From Thiobacillus sp. (lineage in GTDB: Bacteria; Pseudomonadota; Gammaproteobacteria; Burkholderiales; Thiobacillaceae), in the NCBI GenBank assembly GCA_024709685.1, contig JANJWF010000187.1:1-40846 (forward strand): 40,846 nt of DNA. Reading direction: 5' to 3'. Positions 1-9,441 of the stretch are shown here, piece by piece. The notes beneath the pieces are model-generated. The model made no database searches. It was not told the origin of the DNA and saw nothing but the letters and a program-made list of their open reading frames with translations. The stretch's first letter is position 1. Each line of letters opens with the position of its first letter. Made by a program: the position numbers and the translations under genes.

Positions 1-120
1 AACCAGGGCGGTGGCGACGGGTCGGCTTGTGCACTTGGGTGAGATTTACTGCGGAGCCCTCGATCTGGTTGCGACGGCTGCTCACAGTCAAACTGGTTTT
101 GACTTTTTTTCCCCTTACAG

Positions 121-345
121 ACCCGCCGAAGATCAAGTGTGTCGGGTGGATCAGCGGCAAAGGTGTCTGAGCCCCGCCCACAAAAAACAAATTAAAAACA
201 GCCAAGGCGGGGCGAGTTCTTTGCCGCCCTCCCGGCGCGCTTGATCTTCGGGAATTCGGGTATGTCGGGGTCGCTTTTTCTTTGGTTACTTTCTTTTGGC
301 GAGACAAAAGAAAGTGACTAGCTGCCGGGCTACCCCCGGCCAACA
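121..345. repeat. Structured intergenic repeat-like element with nested inverted repeats
   Basis: Inverted pairs read directly: ccgaagatcaag (126-137)/cttgatcttcgg (240-251); cggcaaag (155-162)/ctttgccg (219-226); gccccgcc (171-178)/ggcggggc (206-213); gttactttcttttg (285-298)/caaaagaaagtgac (305-318). Confidence 0.6.
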
Positions 346-401
346 GTCCGTAGCCGAACGAAGCCTCAACTACTCGGCGGTGCTGCGCGGCGTTCATGCC
401 T

Positions 402-2360
402 TCAGGGCGCCGCAACGACAGGCGGGGCGTCATGCGAAGCGAAAAACCGCTCCACCACCTCCAACTTCCTCGTCCGCGTCATCGGCGGCAGCGCATTCAG
501 CAACAACCGCCCATACGGCTTGTCCGCCAGTCGCGTATCGCAGATCATCAGTACGCCGCGATCGGTCTCGGTGCGGATCAGCCGCCCCGCGCCCTGCTTC
601 AAACTGATCGCTGCATGCGGCAGTTGATAGTCCATGAACGGCTTGCCGCCATTCTTCTCGGCCTGCGCGATGCGCGCGGCGACAACCGGATCGTCGGGCG
701 GCTGAAACGGCAGCTTGTCGATGATGACGACCGACAGCACGTCGCCGGGCATATCGACGCCCTCCCAGAAGCTCTGGCTGCCCAGCAGCACGGCATTGCC
801 GGCTTTCTGGAAGCGCGCGAGGAGTTCATTCTTCGGCGCGTCGCCCTGCACCAGCAACGGGTAGTCCCAGCCGCGAAGCTTGAAGGCGTCGGTCAACAAC
901 CCGCGCGCCTTGTCCAGCGCGCGCAGGCTGGTGAACAGGATGAACGCGCGGCCGCGGCTGTTTTCCAGCACCGGCAGGGCGGCGTCGACGACCGCGTCGG
1001 TGAACTCGGGCGTGTTGGGCGCCGGCAAACCCTGGGGCACGTAGAGCACGCCCTGGCGCGGATAGTCGAAGGGGCTGTCGACGCAAAGGGTATCCGCCTC
1101 CTCGATGCCGAGCCGCGTCTTCAGGTGGGTGAAGTCACCGCCGACCGACAGCGTCGCCGACGTCAGGATCCACGCCTGCGCGCGCTCGCCGAGCTTGGCG
1201 CCGAACATCGCGCCGACCGACAGCGGCGTCGCATGCAGCAGCAGCGAGTTCATCGTCGTCTCGACCCAGCGCACGCGCGGATGCTCGGGGTCGTCGTCGC
1301 GTTGCCAGCTCGCCAGCGTCGCCTGCACCCCCTGCGCGCGCTCGAAACAGTTCTTCAGGTCGGCGTCACGCTCGGCCTGGCTCTCCAGCAGTTTTGCCAG
1401 TTCGTCGAGCGCGGCGTTCAGCGTCTTCAGTGAATCAGGCCATTTCTCGTAGCGCGCGAGTTCCACCACGGTCGCCTTCACCGGGTTCTGCGGGAACGCC
1501 AGGCGCAGGTCGCGCGCGGCCTTGGCCAACTCCTCCGCTGCGCGGCGCAGCGCCGGGAAGTCGCCCGCCTTGACTGCCGCGACGCGCTTCGTATCGCCGG
1601 CGAGCTCGAGCAGCTGCGCGGTCGAGAGCGTCTCGCCGAAGAACTGCGCGGCGGTCTCGGCGAGCTGGTGTGCCTCGTCGAGGATCACGGTGTTGCATGC
1701 GGGCAGCAGTTCGGCGACGCCCTCGTCCTTCAGCCACAGGTCGGCGAAGAAGAGGTGGTGGTTGACGACGACCACTTCGGCATCCAGCGCCTTCTTGCGC
1801 GCGGCCATGACGAAGCAGTCCTTGAAGTGGCTGCACTCGCTGCCGAGGCAGCTGTCACGGCTGGAAACCGCGTAGTGCCAGGCGTTGGCGTCCTCCGGGA
1901 TGCCCTCGGCTTCGGCACGGTCGCCGGAAGTGCTTGTCTCGGCAAAACGGGCAATCTTGGCGAGCCAGACGGGGTCGTCACGGTTGGCGAAGCGACCGTC
2001 GCTCAAATTGCGTTGCAGGTGATGATGGCAGACATAGTTGGCGCGCCCCTTCAGCAGCGCCACCGTGACCGGGGACTTCAGCGCCCGCCGCGCGGCGGGC
2101 AGATCACGATGGAACAGCTGGTCCTGCAAGGCCTTGGTGCCGGTGGAGATCACCACCTTGCCCCCCGACAGCAGCGCAGGAATCAGATAGGCCAGCGTCT
2201 TGCCGGTGCCGGTCCCGGCTTCGGCAAGCAGCACACCGTGGTCGGCGATGGTCTGCCCGACCGCCTCGGCCATGGCGAGTTGCTGCGGCCGCACGCGCCA
2301 TCCGGGCAGCACGGCGGCACACGCTCCATTGGGTGAAAAGATGGTTTCGAGATCAAACAT
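402..2360 (-). CDS. ATP-dependent DNA helicase, DinG/YoaA (XPD-like) family
   Basis: MFDLETIFSPNG start; Walker A EAGTGTGKT; DEAH box (VILDEAHQLAE); LLGSQSFWEGVDMPGD and QGAGRLIRTETDRG helicase motifs. Fe-S type cysteines (CHHH..CLGSECSHFKDC). Confidence 0.93.
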   Translation of the reverse strand: MFDLETIFSPNGACAAVLPGWRVRPQQLAMAEAVGQTIADHGVLLAEAGTGTGKTLAYLIPALLSGGKVVISTGTKALQDQLFHRDLPAARRALKSPVTVALLKGRANYVCHHHLQRNLSDGRFANRDDPVWLAKIARFAETSTSGDRAEAEGIPEDANAWHYAVSSRDSCLGSECSHFKDCFVMAARKKALDAEVVVVNHHLFFADLWLKDEGVAELLPACNTVILDEAHQLAETAAQFFGETLSTAQLLELAGDTKRVAAVKAGDFPALRRAAEELAKAARDLRLAFPQNPVKATVVELARYEKWPDSLKTLNAALDELAKLLESQAERDADLKNCFERAQGVQATLASWQRDDDPEHPRVRWVETTMNSLLLHATPLSVGAMFGAKLGERAQAWILTSATLSVGGDFTHLKTRLGIEEADTLCVDSPFDYPRQGVLYVPQGLPAPNTPEFTDAVVDAALPVLENSRGRAFILFTSLRALDKARGLLTDAFKLRGWDYPLLVQGDAPKNELLARFQKAGNAVLLGSQSFWEGVDMPGDVLSVVIIDKLPFQPPDDPVVAARIAQAEKNGGKPFMDYQLPHAAISLKQGAGRLIRTETDRGVLMICDTRLADKPYGRLLLNALPPMTRTRKLEVVERFFASHDAPPVVAAP

Positions 2361-2479
2361 GCCAGGACCGACTTCGGGATGAAGTGTAACACCCGACAAG
2401 GCGCCGACCGTTGAGGAAAGACTTCAGTTTCATCGGTTTGCTGCCGTTACCTTCGCAGAATTCATCATTTCTCCCGGCC

Positions 2480-3334
2480 ATGCGCACCTTTCTGCTTTGC
2501 CTGCTGTTTTCGGCACTGCCGACTTCGGCTCAGGCTGTGATAACCCAACTGGAGATGCATCCCGGCATTCCCGCCAGTGCCGAGTATTTGGCCGGGCAAG
2601 CGGACAGGCCCGCGGTGCTGCTGCTGCACGGTTTCTTGCAGACACGCGCGTTTTCAACCGTAGGAGCGCTGGCGCGCGGCATGCATGATGCGGGCTACGC
2701 CGTCTTGTCGCCCACGCTCAGCCTGGGCATTCCCGGCCGGAACAAGAGCCTGGCGTGCGAAGCGGTGCATGCTCACAGCCTGGACGACGATGTCACGGAA
2801 ATCGCGCGCTGGGTGGCCTGGCTGAAATCACGAGGCCACAGCCGGATCGTGCTGGTCGGGCACAGTTTCGGCAGCATGCAGTTGTTGGCCTATCTGGCAG
2901 GGCGGCCGGATCCCGCCGTCAAGGCCTATATCGGGACTTCGCTGGTCGAAGCCCAGGTCGACACGGACTCGCGCGCCGGGCTCATCGGAAAGCTGGAACG
3001 CCAGGTTCGGGACAGGCAGCGGACACTGGTCACCGCGCGCCTTTCGTTCTGCAAGAACTATCCTTCGACACCGCAGGCACTGCTGTCGTACGTGCGCTGG
3101 GATCAGCCGCGCACCCTGGCGGCACTGAAGCAGTCGCCAGTCCGCACGCAGCTGATCATGGGTGATGCGGACGAATTGCTGGGGAAAAACTGGATCAAGT
3201 CACTCGAAGAAGTGAAGGTCCCCATGGTGATCGTGCAGGGCGCGAACCATTTCATGGATGGGGAACATGAGTTCGACCTGCTGGAACGCACGCTCGAGTT
3301 TCTGGAACGCACCCGAATGTCGTCACAGCAATGA
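2480..3334 (+). CDS. Secreted alpha/beta hydrolase-fold protein
   Basis: Signal peptide MRTFLLCLLFSALPTSAQA; LLLHGFLQT oxyanion region; nucleophile elbow GHSFGS; C-terminal GANHFMDGE. Confidence 0.8.
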   Translation: MRTFLLCLLFSALPTSAQAVITQLEMHPGIPASAEYLAGQADRPAVLLLHGFLQTRAFSTVGALARGMHDAGYAVLSPTLSLGIPGRNKSLACEAVHAHSLDDDVTEIARWVAWLKSRGHSRIVLVGHSFGSMQLLAYLAGRPDPAVKAYIGTSLVEAQVDTDSRAGLIGKLERQVRDRQRTLVTARLSFCKNYPSTPQALLSYVRWDQPRTLAALKQSPVRTQLIMGDADELLGKNWIKSLEEVKVPMVIVQGANHFMDGEHEFDLLERTLEFLERTRMSSQQ

Positions 3335-5598
3335 TTCTTCCGGCTTCCATCTCCATCAAGCAGATCGCACTCGCCTTCGTGACCGGCCTGCTTGTTCTGA
3401 TGAGTCTGATCGCGGGCTTTGCCACCTATCAGACGCGCGCCGTGACGCGCAGCCTCGAGCAGCACAGCCAGGACGCCGCGCATTCCGAAATCGCAGCAGC
3501 CATCCAGCAGCTCCTGAGCCAGACTCAGGATCAGGCTGTCAATCTGGCGCGCTGGGATGAAACCCGGCAACAGTTGGTGATGCCCGAGTACTACTCCTAC
3601 TGGCGGGATCAGCGGGTCTATGAAAGCGGCATGCTGTCCAGCCCTCTGGCCCGTGCGGCCTTGTATAGCCACTCGGGCGAGGTGCTGGCCGGCGGCGAGC
3701 CAAAAAAGGATTTGCCGTCCAGCCTGCCGGCTGGCCCCCCGCAGACACGCGCCTGGCTGACGCTCGAGGCCGGCGGGATCGCGTTGTATCAAACATTCAC
3801 CGTTTATAGCGATGAACAGAAGCAAGCCCTGCTTGGCCATGGCTTGATCCGGGTCGACTTCATGCCGGCGCTTCAGCAGAGGCAAAGATTTTATTTCGTG
3901 GACACGGCCAGCATTGCCCTGATGCTCAAGCCAGGCGAGACACTGGCAGCGTCGGAACTGCATTCACGTTTGCGTTTCAAAATCCGCCAGGATCAGGATC
4001 AGCTTCGTTTTCAGGAAATACTGTCTCACATCCTGCTCGCGCTGTTCGTGCTGCTGATGGTCTCGTCGCTGCTGGAATTTCTCGCGTACAACCACCTGCT
4101 GATACGGCCGCTGCATCGACTTTCAGACGACATCGACGCGATGCAGAGGGGCCGTTTCAGCGACAGCCGGACACGCTCGCAGCCGCTGCGCATCGTGGAG
4201 CTGGAAAACATCCGCCGCTCGTTGTACGACTATCAACTCCAGCTGCGCGAACTGCACGGCTCGCTGGAACGCCAGAACCGGGAGTTCCATTCCCAGGCAC
4301 ACCAGGATGCCCTCACCGGCTGCCACAACCGGCGCGCCTACGAGGAAGACTGGCGGAATTTCCGCGACGAACTGAAGACCGCGCCGCAGGACACGGCCTT
4401 CCTGCTGTTCGACTGCGACCGTTTCAAGACCATCAACGACACCTACGGCCACGCCAAGGGCGATCGCGTGCTCACCATCATTGCCGACGCACTGGTCATG
4501 GCGTTGCGCGCCAACGACCGCCTTTATCGTCTGGGCGGCGACGAATTTGCGACCTTCCTCTCGCACACCACGCCCGCCCAGGCCAGGCAGATCGCTCAAC
4601 GCTGCCAGCACCTGCTCGATGCGGCAAACTTCACAGACCTGGGAATCAACGAACCAGTCGGGATCAGCATCGGCATCGCCTATTGCGAGGCCGGCCGGCT
4701 TGCGCATATCGACGAACTGCCCAAGCAGGCCGATATCGCCATGTATACGGCCAAGCAGCCCGGGCGCAACCGTATCGCGCTTTATGGACGTGACACCGAG
4801 AATGCCGCGCAGACGCTGGTCGCCAGTCGCGAGACCAGCGCCCTGTTCCAGGCATTGGGCGCACCGGGCCTGATGGAAATGCACTACCAGCCCATCCATG
4901 CACTGCCCGGGCGCAATGTAGCGTATTACGAGGCGCTGGCGCGCATCCGCTACCACGGGAAACTCATCATGCCGGGAGCGTTCCTGCCGGTGGTCAGCAG
5001 CCGCCGCCTGGAGACCGAATTCGATCTGGCCATCCTGCATCAGGTCGACATGGACCTGTCGTCGCAGTTGTTGCCGCTGGGCAACGGCGTTTCGATCAAC
5101 CTGTCGGCGCAGAGCATTTCACACCCCGAAGTCGTCTCCCTGCTGCTGGAGTTGTCCCGTCATAACGCCCGCCATCCGTTGATGCTGGAAATCACTGAAA
5201 CCTCGCTCATCACGCAGATGACCGAGGTCCGTGCCTATCTCGATTTGCTGCGCACGGTGAATTACCGCATTGCGATGGACGACTTCGGGACCGGATACTC
5301 ACCGCTGCGTTATCTGGTCGACTTGCCGGTGGACGTGGTCAAGTTCGATATTTCTCTGGTCAACAAGCTGGGGCAGAACGACCGCGCAGGCAAGGTGGTA
5401 GCCGATTTCGTGCACATGATGAACGACGCCGGCTACGGGCTGGTAGCCGAAGGCGTCGAGACAGAATCGGTCCTGAACAAGGTCGAGTCCCTAGGCTTCG
5501 CCCATGTGCAGGGCTACTTGCTTGGACGGCCGGTCCCCCTTGCCCAGCTGGCCGCCCGACCCGCCGCAACGGCCTCCGTCACCACGTGTACCGCGTGA
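3331..5598 (+). CDS. Membrane-bound GGDEF-EAL protein (diguanylate cyclase/phosphodiesterase) with N-terminal periplasmic sensor region
   Basis: N-terminal TM, CHASE4-like periplasmic region, second TM (ILLALFVLLMVSSLLEFL), intact RLGGDEF, YEALARI and DDFGTGYS motifs. ATGA overlap with upstream hydrolase. Confidence 0.93.
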   Translation: MILPASISIKQIALAFVTGLLVLMSLIAGFATYQTRAVTRSLEQHSQDAAHSEIAAAIQQLLSQTQDQAVNLARWDETRQQLVMPEYYSYWRDQRVYESGMLSSPLARAALYSHSGEVLAGGEPKKDLPSSLPAGPPQTRAWLTLEAGGIALYQTFTVYSDEQKQALLGHGLIRVDFMPALQQRQRFYFVDTASIALMLKPGETLAASELHSRLRFKIRQDQDQLRFQEILSHILLALFVLLMVSSLLEFLAYNHLLIRPLHRLSDDIDAMQRGRFSDSRTRSQPLRIVELENIRRSLYDYQLQLRELHGSLERQNREFHSQAHQDALTGCHNRRAYEEDWRNFRDELKTAPQDTAFLLFDCDRFKTINDTYGHAKGDRVLTIIADALVMALRANDRLYRLGGDEFATFLSHTTPAQARQIAQRCQHLLDAANFTDLGINEPVGISIGIAYCEAGRLAHIDELPKQADIAMYTAKQPGRNRIALYGRDTENAAQTLVASRETSALFQALGAPGLMEMHYQPIHALPGRNVAYYEALARIRYHGKLIMPGAFLPVVSSRRLETEFDLAILHQVDMDLSSQLLPLGNGVSINLSAQSISHPEVVSLLLELSRHNARHPLMLEITETSLITQMTEVRAYLDLLRTVNYRIAMDDFGTGYSPLRYLVDLPVDVVKFDISLVNKLGQNDRAGKVVADFVHMMNDAGYGLVAEGVETESVLNKVESLGFAHVQGYLLGRPVPLAQLAARPAATASVTTCTA

Positions 5599-5608
5599 CG
5601 CCAGCGGC

Positions 5609-7288
5609 TCAGTGCTTGCCCGAGCGCCAGATGGAAAAAAGGATCCACAGGCTGTTGACGAATGCGATCAGGAATCCGACGAGGCCGAAAAAAGGCAGGC
5701 CGAACAGCTGAGGGCCTCCCTCCACCGTCATGATGATGCTCGACCCCACCACCAGCGAGGCAGTGAGGATACCCATGGTGAGCCGGTTGCTGGCACGGTC
5801 CAACTGTTGGCCAAACTGATCCAGCCGCTTCAGGTCAAGATCGATCTTCACCCGTCCCCGCCGCGCATCCCGCAACAGATTCCGCAGATCGCGCGGCAAA
5901 TCGGCCAGCACTTCCAGCGTCTCGCGCACACTCTTGCGTCCGCGCGTCCACAGGGCCTGCGGGGTGAAGCGCTGCTGGATGATGTGCTCCACGAACGGCG
6001 TCACGTGATCGATCATGTGAAATTCCGGATCGAGCTGCTGCCCCAGCCCTTCCAGCGTGATCAGCGCCTTGAACAACAAGGTCAGATCGGCGGGCAGCAC
6101 CAGGTTGTTGTCGCGCATCATGGCCGTGATGTCGTTCAACAACGCGCCGAGTTTTACGTCCTTGAGCTTCAGGTCGTCGTAGCTTTGCAGCAGCTCTGCC
6201 ACGTCGTAGGCCAGGCGGTTCTCGTCGGTCACCGAATCGCCGCTCCAGTCAAGCAGCACCTGCAGCAGGCCCTGTTCGTCCTTGCGTATCAAGGCGTACA
6301 ACAGATCGACAATCTGATTGCGGCGTGGATTGGTCAGCATCCCCACCATGCCGAAATCGATCATGCCGATACGGTTATCCGGCAGGAACAGGACATTGCC
6401 AGGGTGGGGGTCCGCATGGAAATGGCCGTGCTCCAGCACCATGCGCAGTACCGCGTCAGCACCGCGCGCCGCCAGCAGCCGCGGATCGAGCCCGGCGGCA
6501 CGCAGCTTGGCGAGATCCACCCCTTCTATGCCGACGATTTCTTCCTGCACGTTGACGTGGTTATTGGTGAACTCCCAGTACACGCGGGGGATCTTCACCC
6601 GCGGCTCGTCGGAAAAATTGCGGGCGAACTGATCGATGTTGCGCGCCTCCTTGGCCAGATCGAGCTCGCGGCTCAGCGAACGGCCGAACTGCGAGACGAT
6701 ATGCACCGGGTCATAACGTCTGGAATCCGGCACCTCGCTTTCAAGCAATTTGGCGGCGTGTTCCAGAATGCGCAGGTCGGCCCGGATCACGTTCTCGATG
6801 CCCGGACGGCGCATCTTGACGACCACGCGCGTGCCGTCCTTGAGGGTAGCGCGATGTACCTGTGCGATGGACGCTGCGGCCAGCGGCACGGGATCGAATT
6901 CGGCGAATACTTCGGTGGGTTCGCCGCCAATGGCGGCTATCAGGTCGGGGCGCAGGTTTTCGTAGGGCACCGCAGGCACCCGGCTGTGCAGCTTTTCGAA
7001 TTCGGCGATCCAGTGCGGCGGGAACATGTCTACCCGCGTTGCCAGCACTTGTCCCAGCTTGACAAAAGTCGGCCCCAGTTCTTCCAGCGCGCGGCGAACG
7101 CGGACGGGTGCGTCGAGCTGGCTGATTTCGCTGGTGCTGTGCCAGTGCAGCACCCGGCCGGCGCGTTCCAGAACGCCGCTGATGCCGAGAACGCGCACCA
7201 GGTCGCCCCAGCCATACCGAATCATCACCGTGGCGATTTCATGCAATCGCGGCAGATCGCGCACGACCGAAATGGTTTCCCAGAGCAT
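5609..7288 (-). CDS. ubiB: AarF/ABC1/UbiB family atypical kinase
   Basis: KLGQVLATR (KxGQ), AAASIAQVHRATLKDGTRVVVKMRRPGI, FHADPHPGNVLFLPDNRIGMIDFGM, two C-terminal TM helices. Confidence 0.9.
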   Translation of the reverse strand: MLWETISVVRDLPRLHEIATVMIRYGWGDLVRVLGISGVLERAGRVLHWHSTSEISQLDAPVRVRRALEELGPTFVKLGQVLATRVDMFPPHWIAEFEKLHSRVPAVPYENLRPDLIAAIGGEPTEVFAEFDPVPLAAASIAQVHRATLKDGTRVVVKMRRPGIENVIRADLRILEHAAKLLESEVPDSRRYDPVHIVSQFGRSLSRELDLAKEARNIDQFARNFSDEPRVKIPRVYWEFTNNHVNVQEEIVGIEGVDLAKLRAAGLDPRLLAARGADAVLRMVLEHGHFHADPHPGNVLFLPDNRIGMIDFGMVGMLTNPRRNQIVDLLYALIRKDEQGLLQVLLDWSGDSVTDENRLAYDVAELLQSYDDLKLKDVKLGALLNDITAMMRDNNLVLPADLTLLFKALITLEGLGQQLDPEFHMIDHVTPFVEHIIQQRFTPQALWTRGRKSVRETLEVLADLPRDLRNLLRDARRGRVKIDLDLKRLDQFGQQLDRASNRLTMGILTASLVVGSSIIMTVEGGPQLFGLPFFGLVGFLIAFVNSLWILFSIWRSGKH

Positions 7289-7320
7289 TGTTGGTTGTTG
7301 GAATCAGTAATGCCGAGAGT

Positions 7321-7434
7321 GTACCCGCAAGGGGCACGCCGGATTCGTAAAGCCGCTAAAGCGGCAACGACTCCGCTGTACCCGCAAGGGGCACGCCGGA
7401 TTCGTAAAGCCGCTAAAGCGGCAACGACTCCGCC
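7321..7434. repeat. Two tandem copies of a 57-bp palindromic (REP-like) repeat
   Basis: Copies at 7321-7377 and 7378-7434 differ only at the last base (56/57). Each contains cggattcgt-aaa-gccgct-aa-agcggc-a-acgactccg, able to form a long hairpin. Confidence 0.85.
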
Positions 7435-7452
7435 GTTTGCTGCCGGTGAAGC

Positions 7453-8139
7453 TCAGGACCGCAGGCGGTCGCTCTGCCGTTTGAGCGATTCCGACAGCGC
7501 CGCCAGGACGCCGCTCGCTACCTGCGACAGGCGCTCGGTTGCCGCGCTCGCCGACTCGTTCAGTCCGGCACGCCCCGCGCTGCTTGTGGCCTTTACACCA
7601 CTGGCCAGCTGCTGCAATGCCTCGCGCACCTGCTCGCCGGTGCGGGTGCCGCTGATTTTCAGGTGGTCGCTCAGCATTTCGAGTTCATCCTTGAGTTTGC
7701 CGCCTGAGTGATTCGCTGTTTGCTTCAGAGCATCGACGATCTGCGACTCAAGGTCACGCAACTGCTCCAGTCTGGCCTTCAGTTCGTTATCCTTGAACGC
7801 CTTCCCCTGTGAGATGGCTTCCTGCAGGGAGTACGAGGCCGCCTGCGCCGCGCCGCCTACAGCGTCGTCGAGTCCGGACACGGCCTGCTTGAGTCCGGCC
7901 TTCATTTCACCGCTGCGAGAGCTCAGGCCACTGCCCACGCCGGAGGTAATCGCGCTGACGATCTCGCGCAGGTCGCTGAAAGCCAGCCGGCGCTCGTGCA
8001 GCGCATTCGCGGTCAGTTCGTATACTCTTTCCCGCAGGTCGGGCGCGGACGCCGCAGCAGCCGCCTCCTCCTGCAATTGCTCAAGTTGCGTGCTATCTGG
8101 GATACTCGTGTATGTAGCAGTTGTCTCAGCGTCATTCAT
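7453..8139 (-). CDS. Coiled-coil/apolipoprotein-like helical protein, resembles DUF6781-type hypotheticals
   Basis: Uninterrupted ORF rich in Ala/Leu/Glu/Gln heptads, no signal peptide. Family call from memory only. Confidence 0.7.
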   Translation of the reverse strand: MNDAETTATYTSIPDSTQLEQLQEEAAAAASAPDLRERVYELTANALHERRLAFSDLREIVSAITSGVGSGLSSRSGEMKAGLKQAVSGLDDAVGGAAQAASYSLQEAISQGKAFKDNELKARLEQLRDLESQIVDALKQTANHSGGKLKDELEMLSDHLKISGTRTGEQVREALQQLASGVKATSSAGRAGLNESASAATERLSQVASGVLAALSESLKRQSDRLRS

Positions 8140-8211
8140 CGTGTTGTCCTCCGGTCAAGATCCGCCAGGTTTGGCCGTATATCGATTCAACTATAGAGCA
8201 GATTGGATTCC

Positions 8212-8685
8212 ATGAAGCCGCTCATACTGCTGTGCATCCTCCTGCTGGTGCCACCCGTACACGCCGAATCCCCGACGGATGAAATTCCCCTATACGCGGT
8301 CAGCCTGGTAGGCAGCCCCTATCGACTGGGCGGCACCTCACCCGAAACCGGGGTCGACTGCAGCGGTTTCGTCGGCCACGTGTTCAGACAGACTGCAGGC
8401 GTGGTCCTGCCGCGCGACAGTCGCGCGATCAGCGAAGCCGCGCAGCCCTTGGCGCAGGGCGAACTTCTGCCGGGCGACCTGGTCTTCTTCAACACCCTCA
8501 AGCGCGCGTTCTCCCATGTCGGCATCTATCTGGGCGATGACCGTTTCGTGCATGCATCGAGCAGCCGCACCGGCTCGGTCATGGTTTCCAGTCTCAACGA
8601 CCGTTACTGGCGCGAGCGTTTCGACGGTGCGCGACGCGTCGTCGTCCCCGGCGCCACGCCAGTTCCGGCCGCTGGTCTCGAATAG
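8212..8685 (+). CDS. Secreted NlpC/P60 (C40) peptidase
   Basis: Signal peptide MKPLILLCILLLVPPVHA; catalytic Cys GVDCSGFV; His FSHVGIYLGDDRFVHASS. Confidence 0.9.
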   Translation: MKPLILLCILLLVPPVHAESPTDEIPLYAVSLVGSPYRLGGTSPETGVDCSGFVGHVFRQTAGVVLPRDSRAISEAAQPLAQGELLPGDLVFFNTLKRAFSHVGIYLGDDRFVHASSSRTGSVMVSSLNDRYWRERFDGARRVVVPGATPVPAAGLE

Positions 8686-8719
8686 GGCGCCTGCCCGGCG
8701 CGCCGGGCCGCGTCCAGCC

Positions 8720-9370
8720 GTGCTGGCGCTGGTTCTGTTGAGCGTCGGTAGCATGATGGGAGCGCCTGTGGCTGCAACCGACCTCAGCCTGGAAAGCGCA
8801 GAAGCGGTCAATGAAGGATCCCTGCGATTCCTCGCGACCTTGCCTGCCAAACCCGTTCACCATCACCAGAACCGCATCCTCATCAGTCCCGACAGCCTGG
8901 TCTCGGGCTGGGTTTCACTGTCGCAATGCCACGATCATCTTGACGCCGTGCCGCAGGCGCAGATCACCTTCCGCGAGGGCTTCGTGCGCGACCTCCGGAT
9001 CGACGTCGCCAGCGGAATCGGCACGGCGCGGGTCGAAGGCGCCAGCGTGCAACTGCAGCAAGTCGCGCCCGGCGCCCGCCTCTGCCTGTCTGCGCAAACC
9101 CGTGCCCTGCACAGTGCCGGTGCGGGCGTTTTCGATCTGGTGAATGGGCCTTACATGCGCAGGTTTCTCGACGGCTACTACCCCATGCGGGTAACGCTCG
9201 AGGTCACCTATCCGCAACAGACCTTGAAGCTGACCGATGTCGATCCGCCGTTGCAGCCTGGGCTTACCATCGTCGAACAGCCCGGCCACATTCGGCTGGA
9301 CGCGCTGTTCGAGGGCGAGTTGCGCACACGGATGCAGTTCGAGTTCGCACTGCGTAATGACCACAGATAG
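8720..9370 (+). CDS. Secreted hypothetical protein
   Basis: Signal-like VLALVLLSVGSMMGAPVAA after a candidate GTG start; ORF open to 9370. Start uncertain (GTG 8720 or ATG 8753). Confidence 0.6.
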   Translation: MLALVLLSVGSMMGAPVAATDLSLESAEAVNEGSLRFLATLPAKPVHHHQNRILISPDSLVSGWVSLSQCHDHLDAVPQAQITFREGFVRDLRIDVASGIGTARVEGASVQLQQVAPGARLCLSAQTRALHSAGAGVFDLVNGPYMRRFLDGYYPMRVTLEVTYPQQTLKLTDVDPPLQPGLTIVEQPGHIRLDALFEGELRTRMQFEFALRNDHR

Positions 9371-9380
9371 TCATTGCTAT

Positions 9381-9395
9381 TGATAACCGTTCTCA
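9381..9395. promoter_or_regulatory. Candidate Fur box upstream of the iron ABC transporter
   Basis: TGATAACCGTTCTCA compared with the 7-1-7 Fur consensus TGATAATnATTATCA, about 45 bp upstream of the substrate-binding protein start. Confidence 0.65.
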
Positions 9396-9441
9396 TTGTT
9401 AGTACCATGTCGAACATCCACTGTTTCCGAGGAAGACCGAC

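Noticed and set aside
396-1433. 345-aa plus-strand ORF (and 1668-2336)
   Set aside because: Arg/Gln/His-rich antisense shadow of the DinG-like helicase.
5504-7711. 735-aa plus-strand ORF
   Set aside because: Antisense shadow of ubiB and flanks; composition typical of reverse-complement high-GC coding sequence, no domain motifs.
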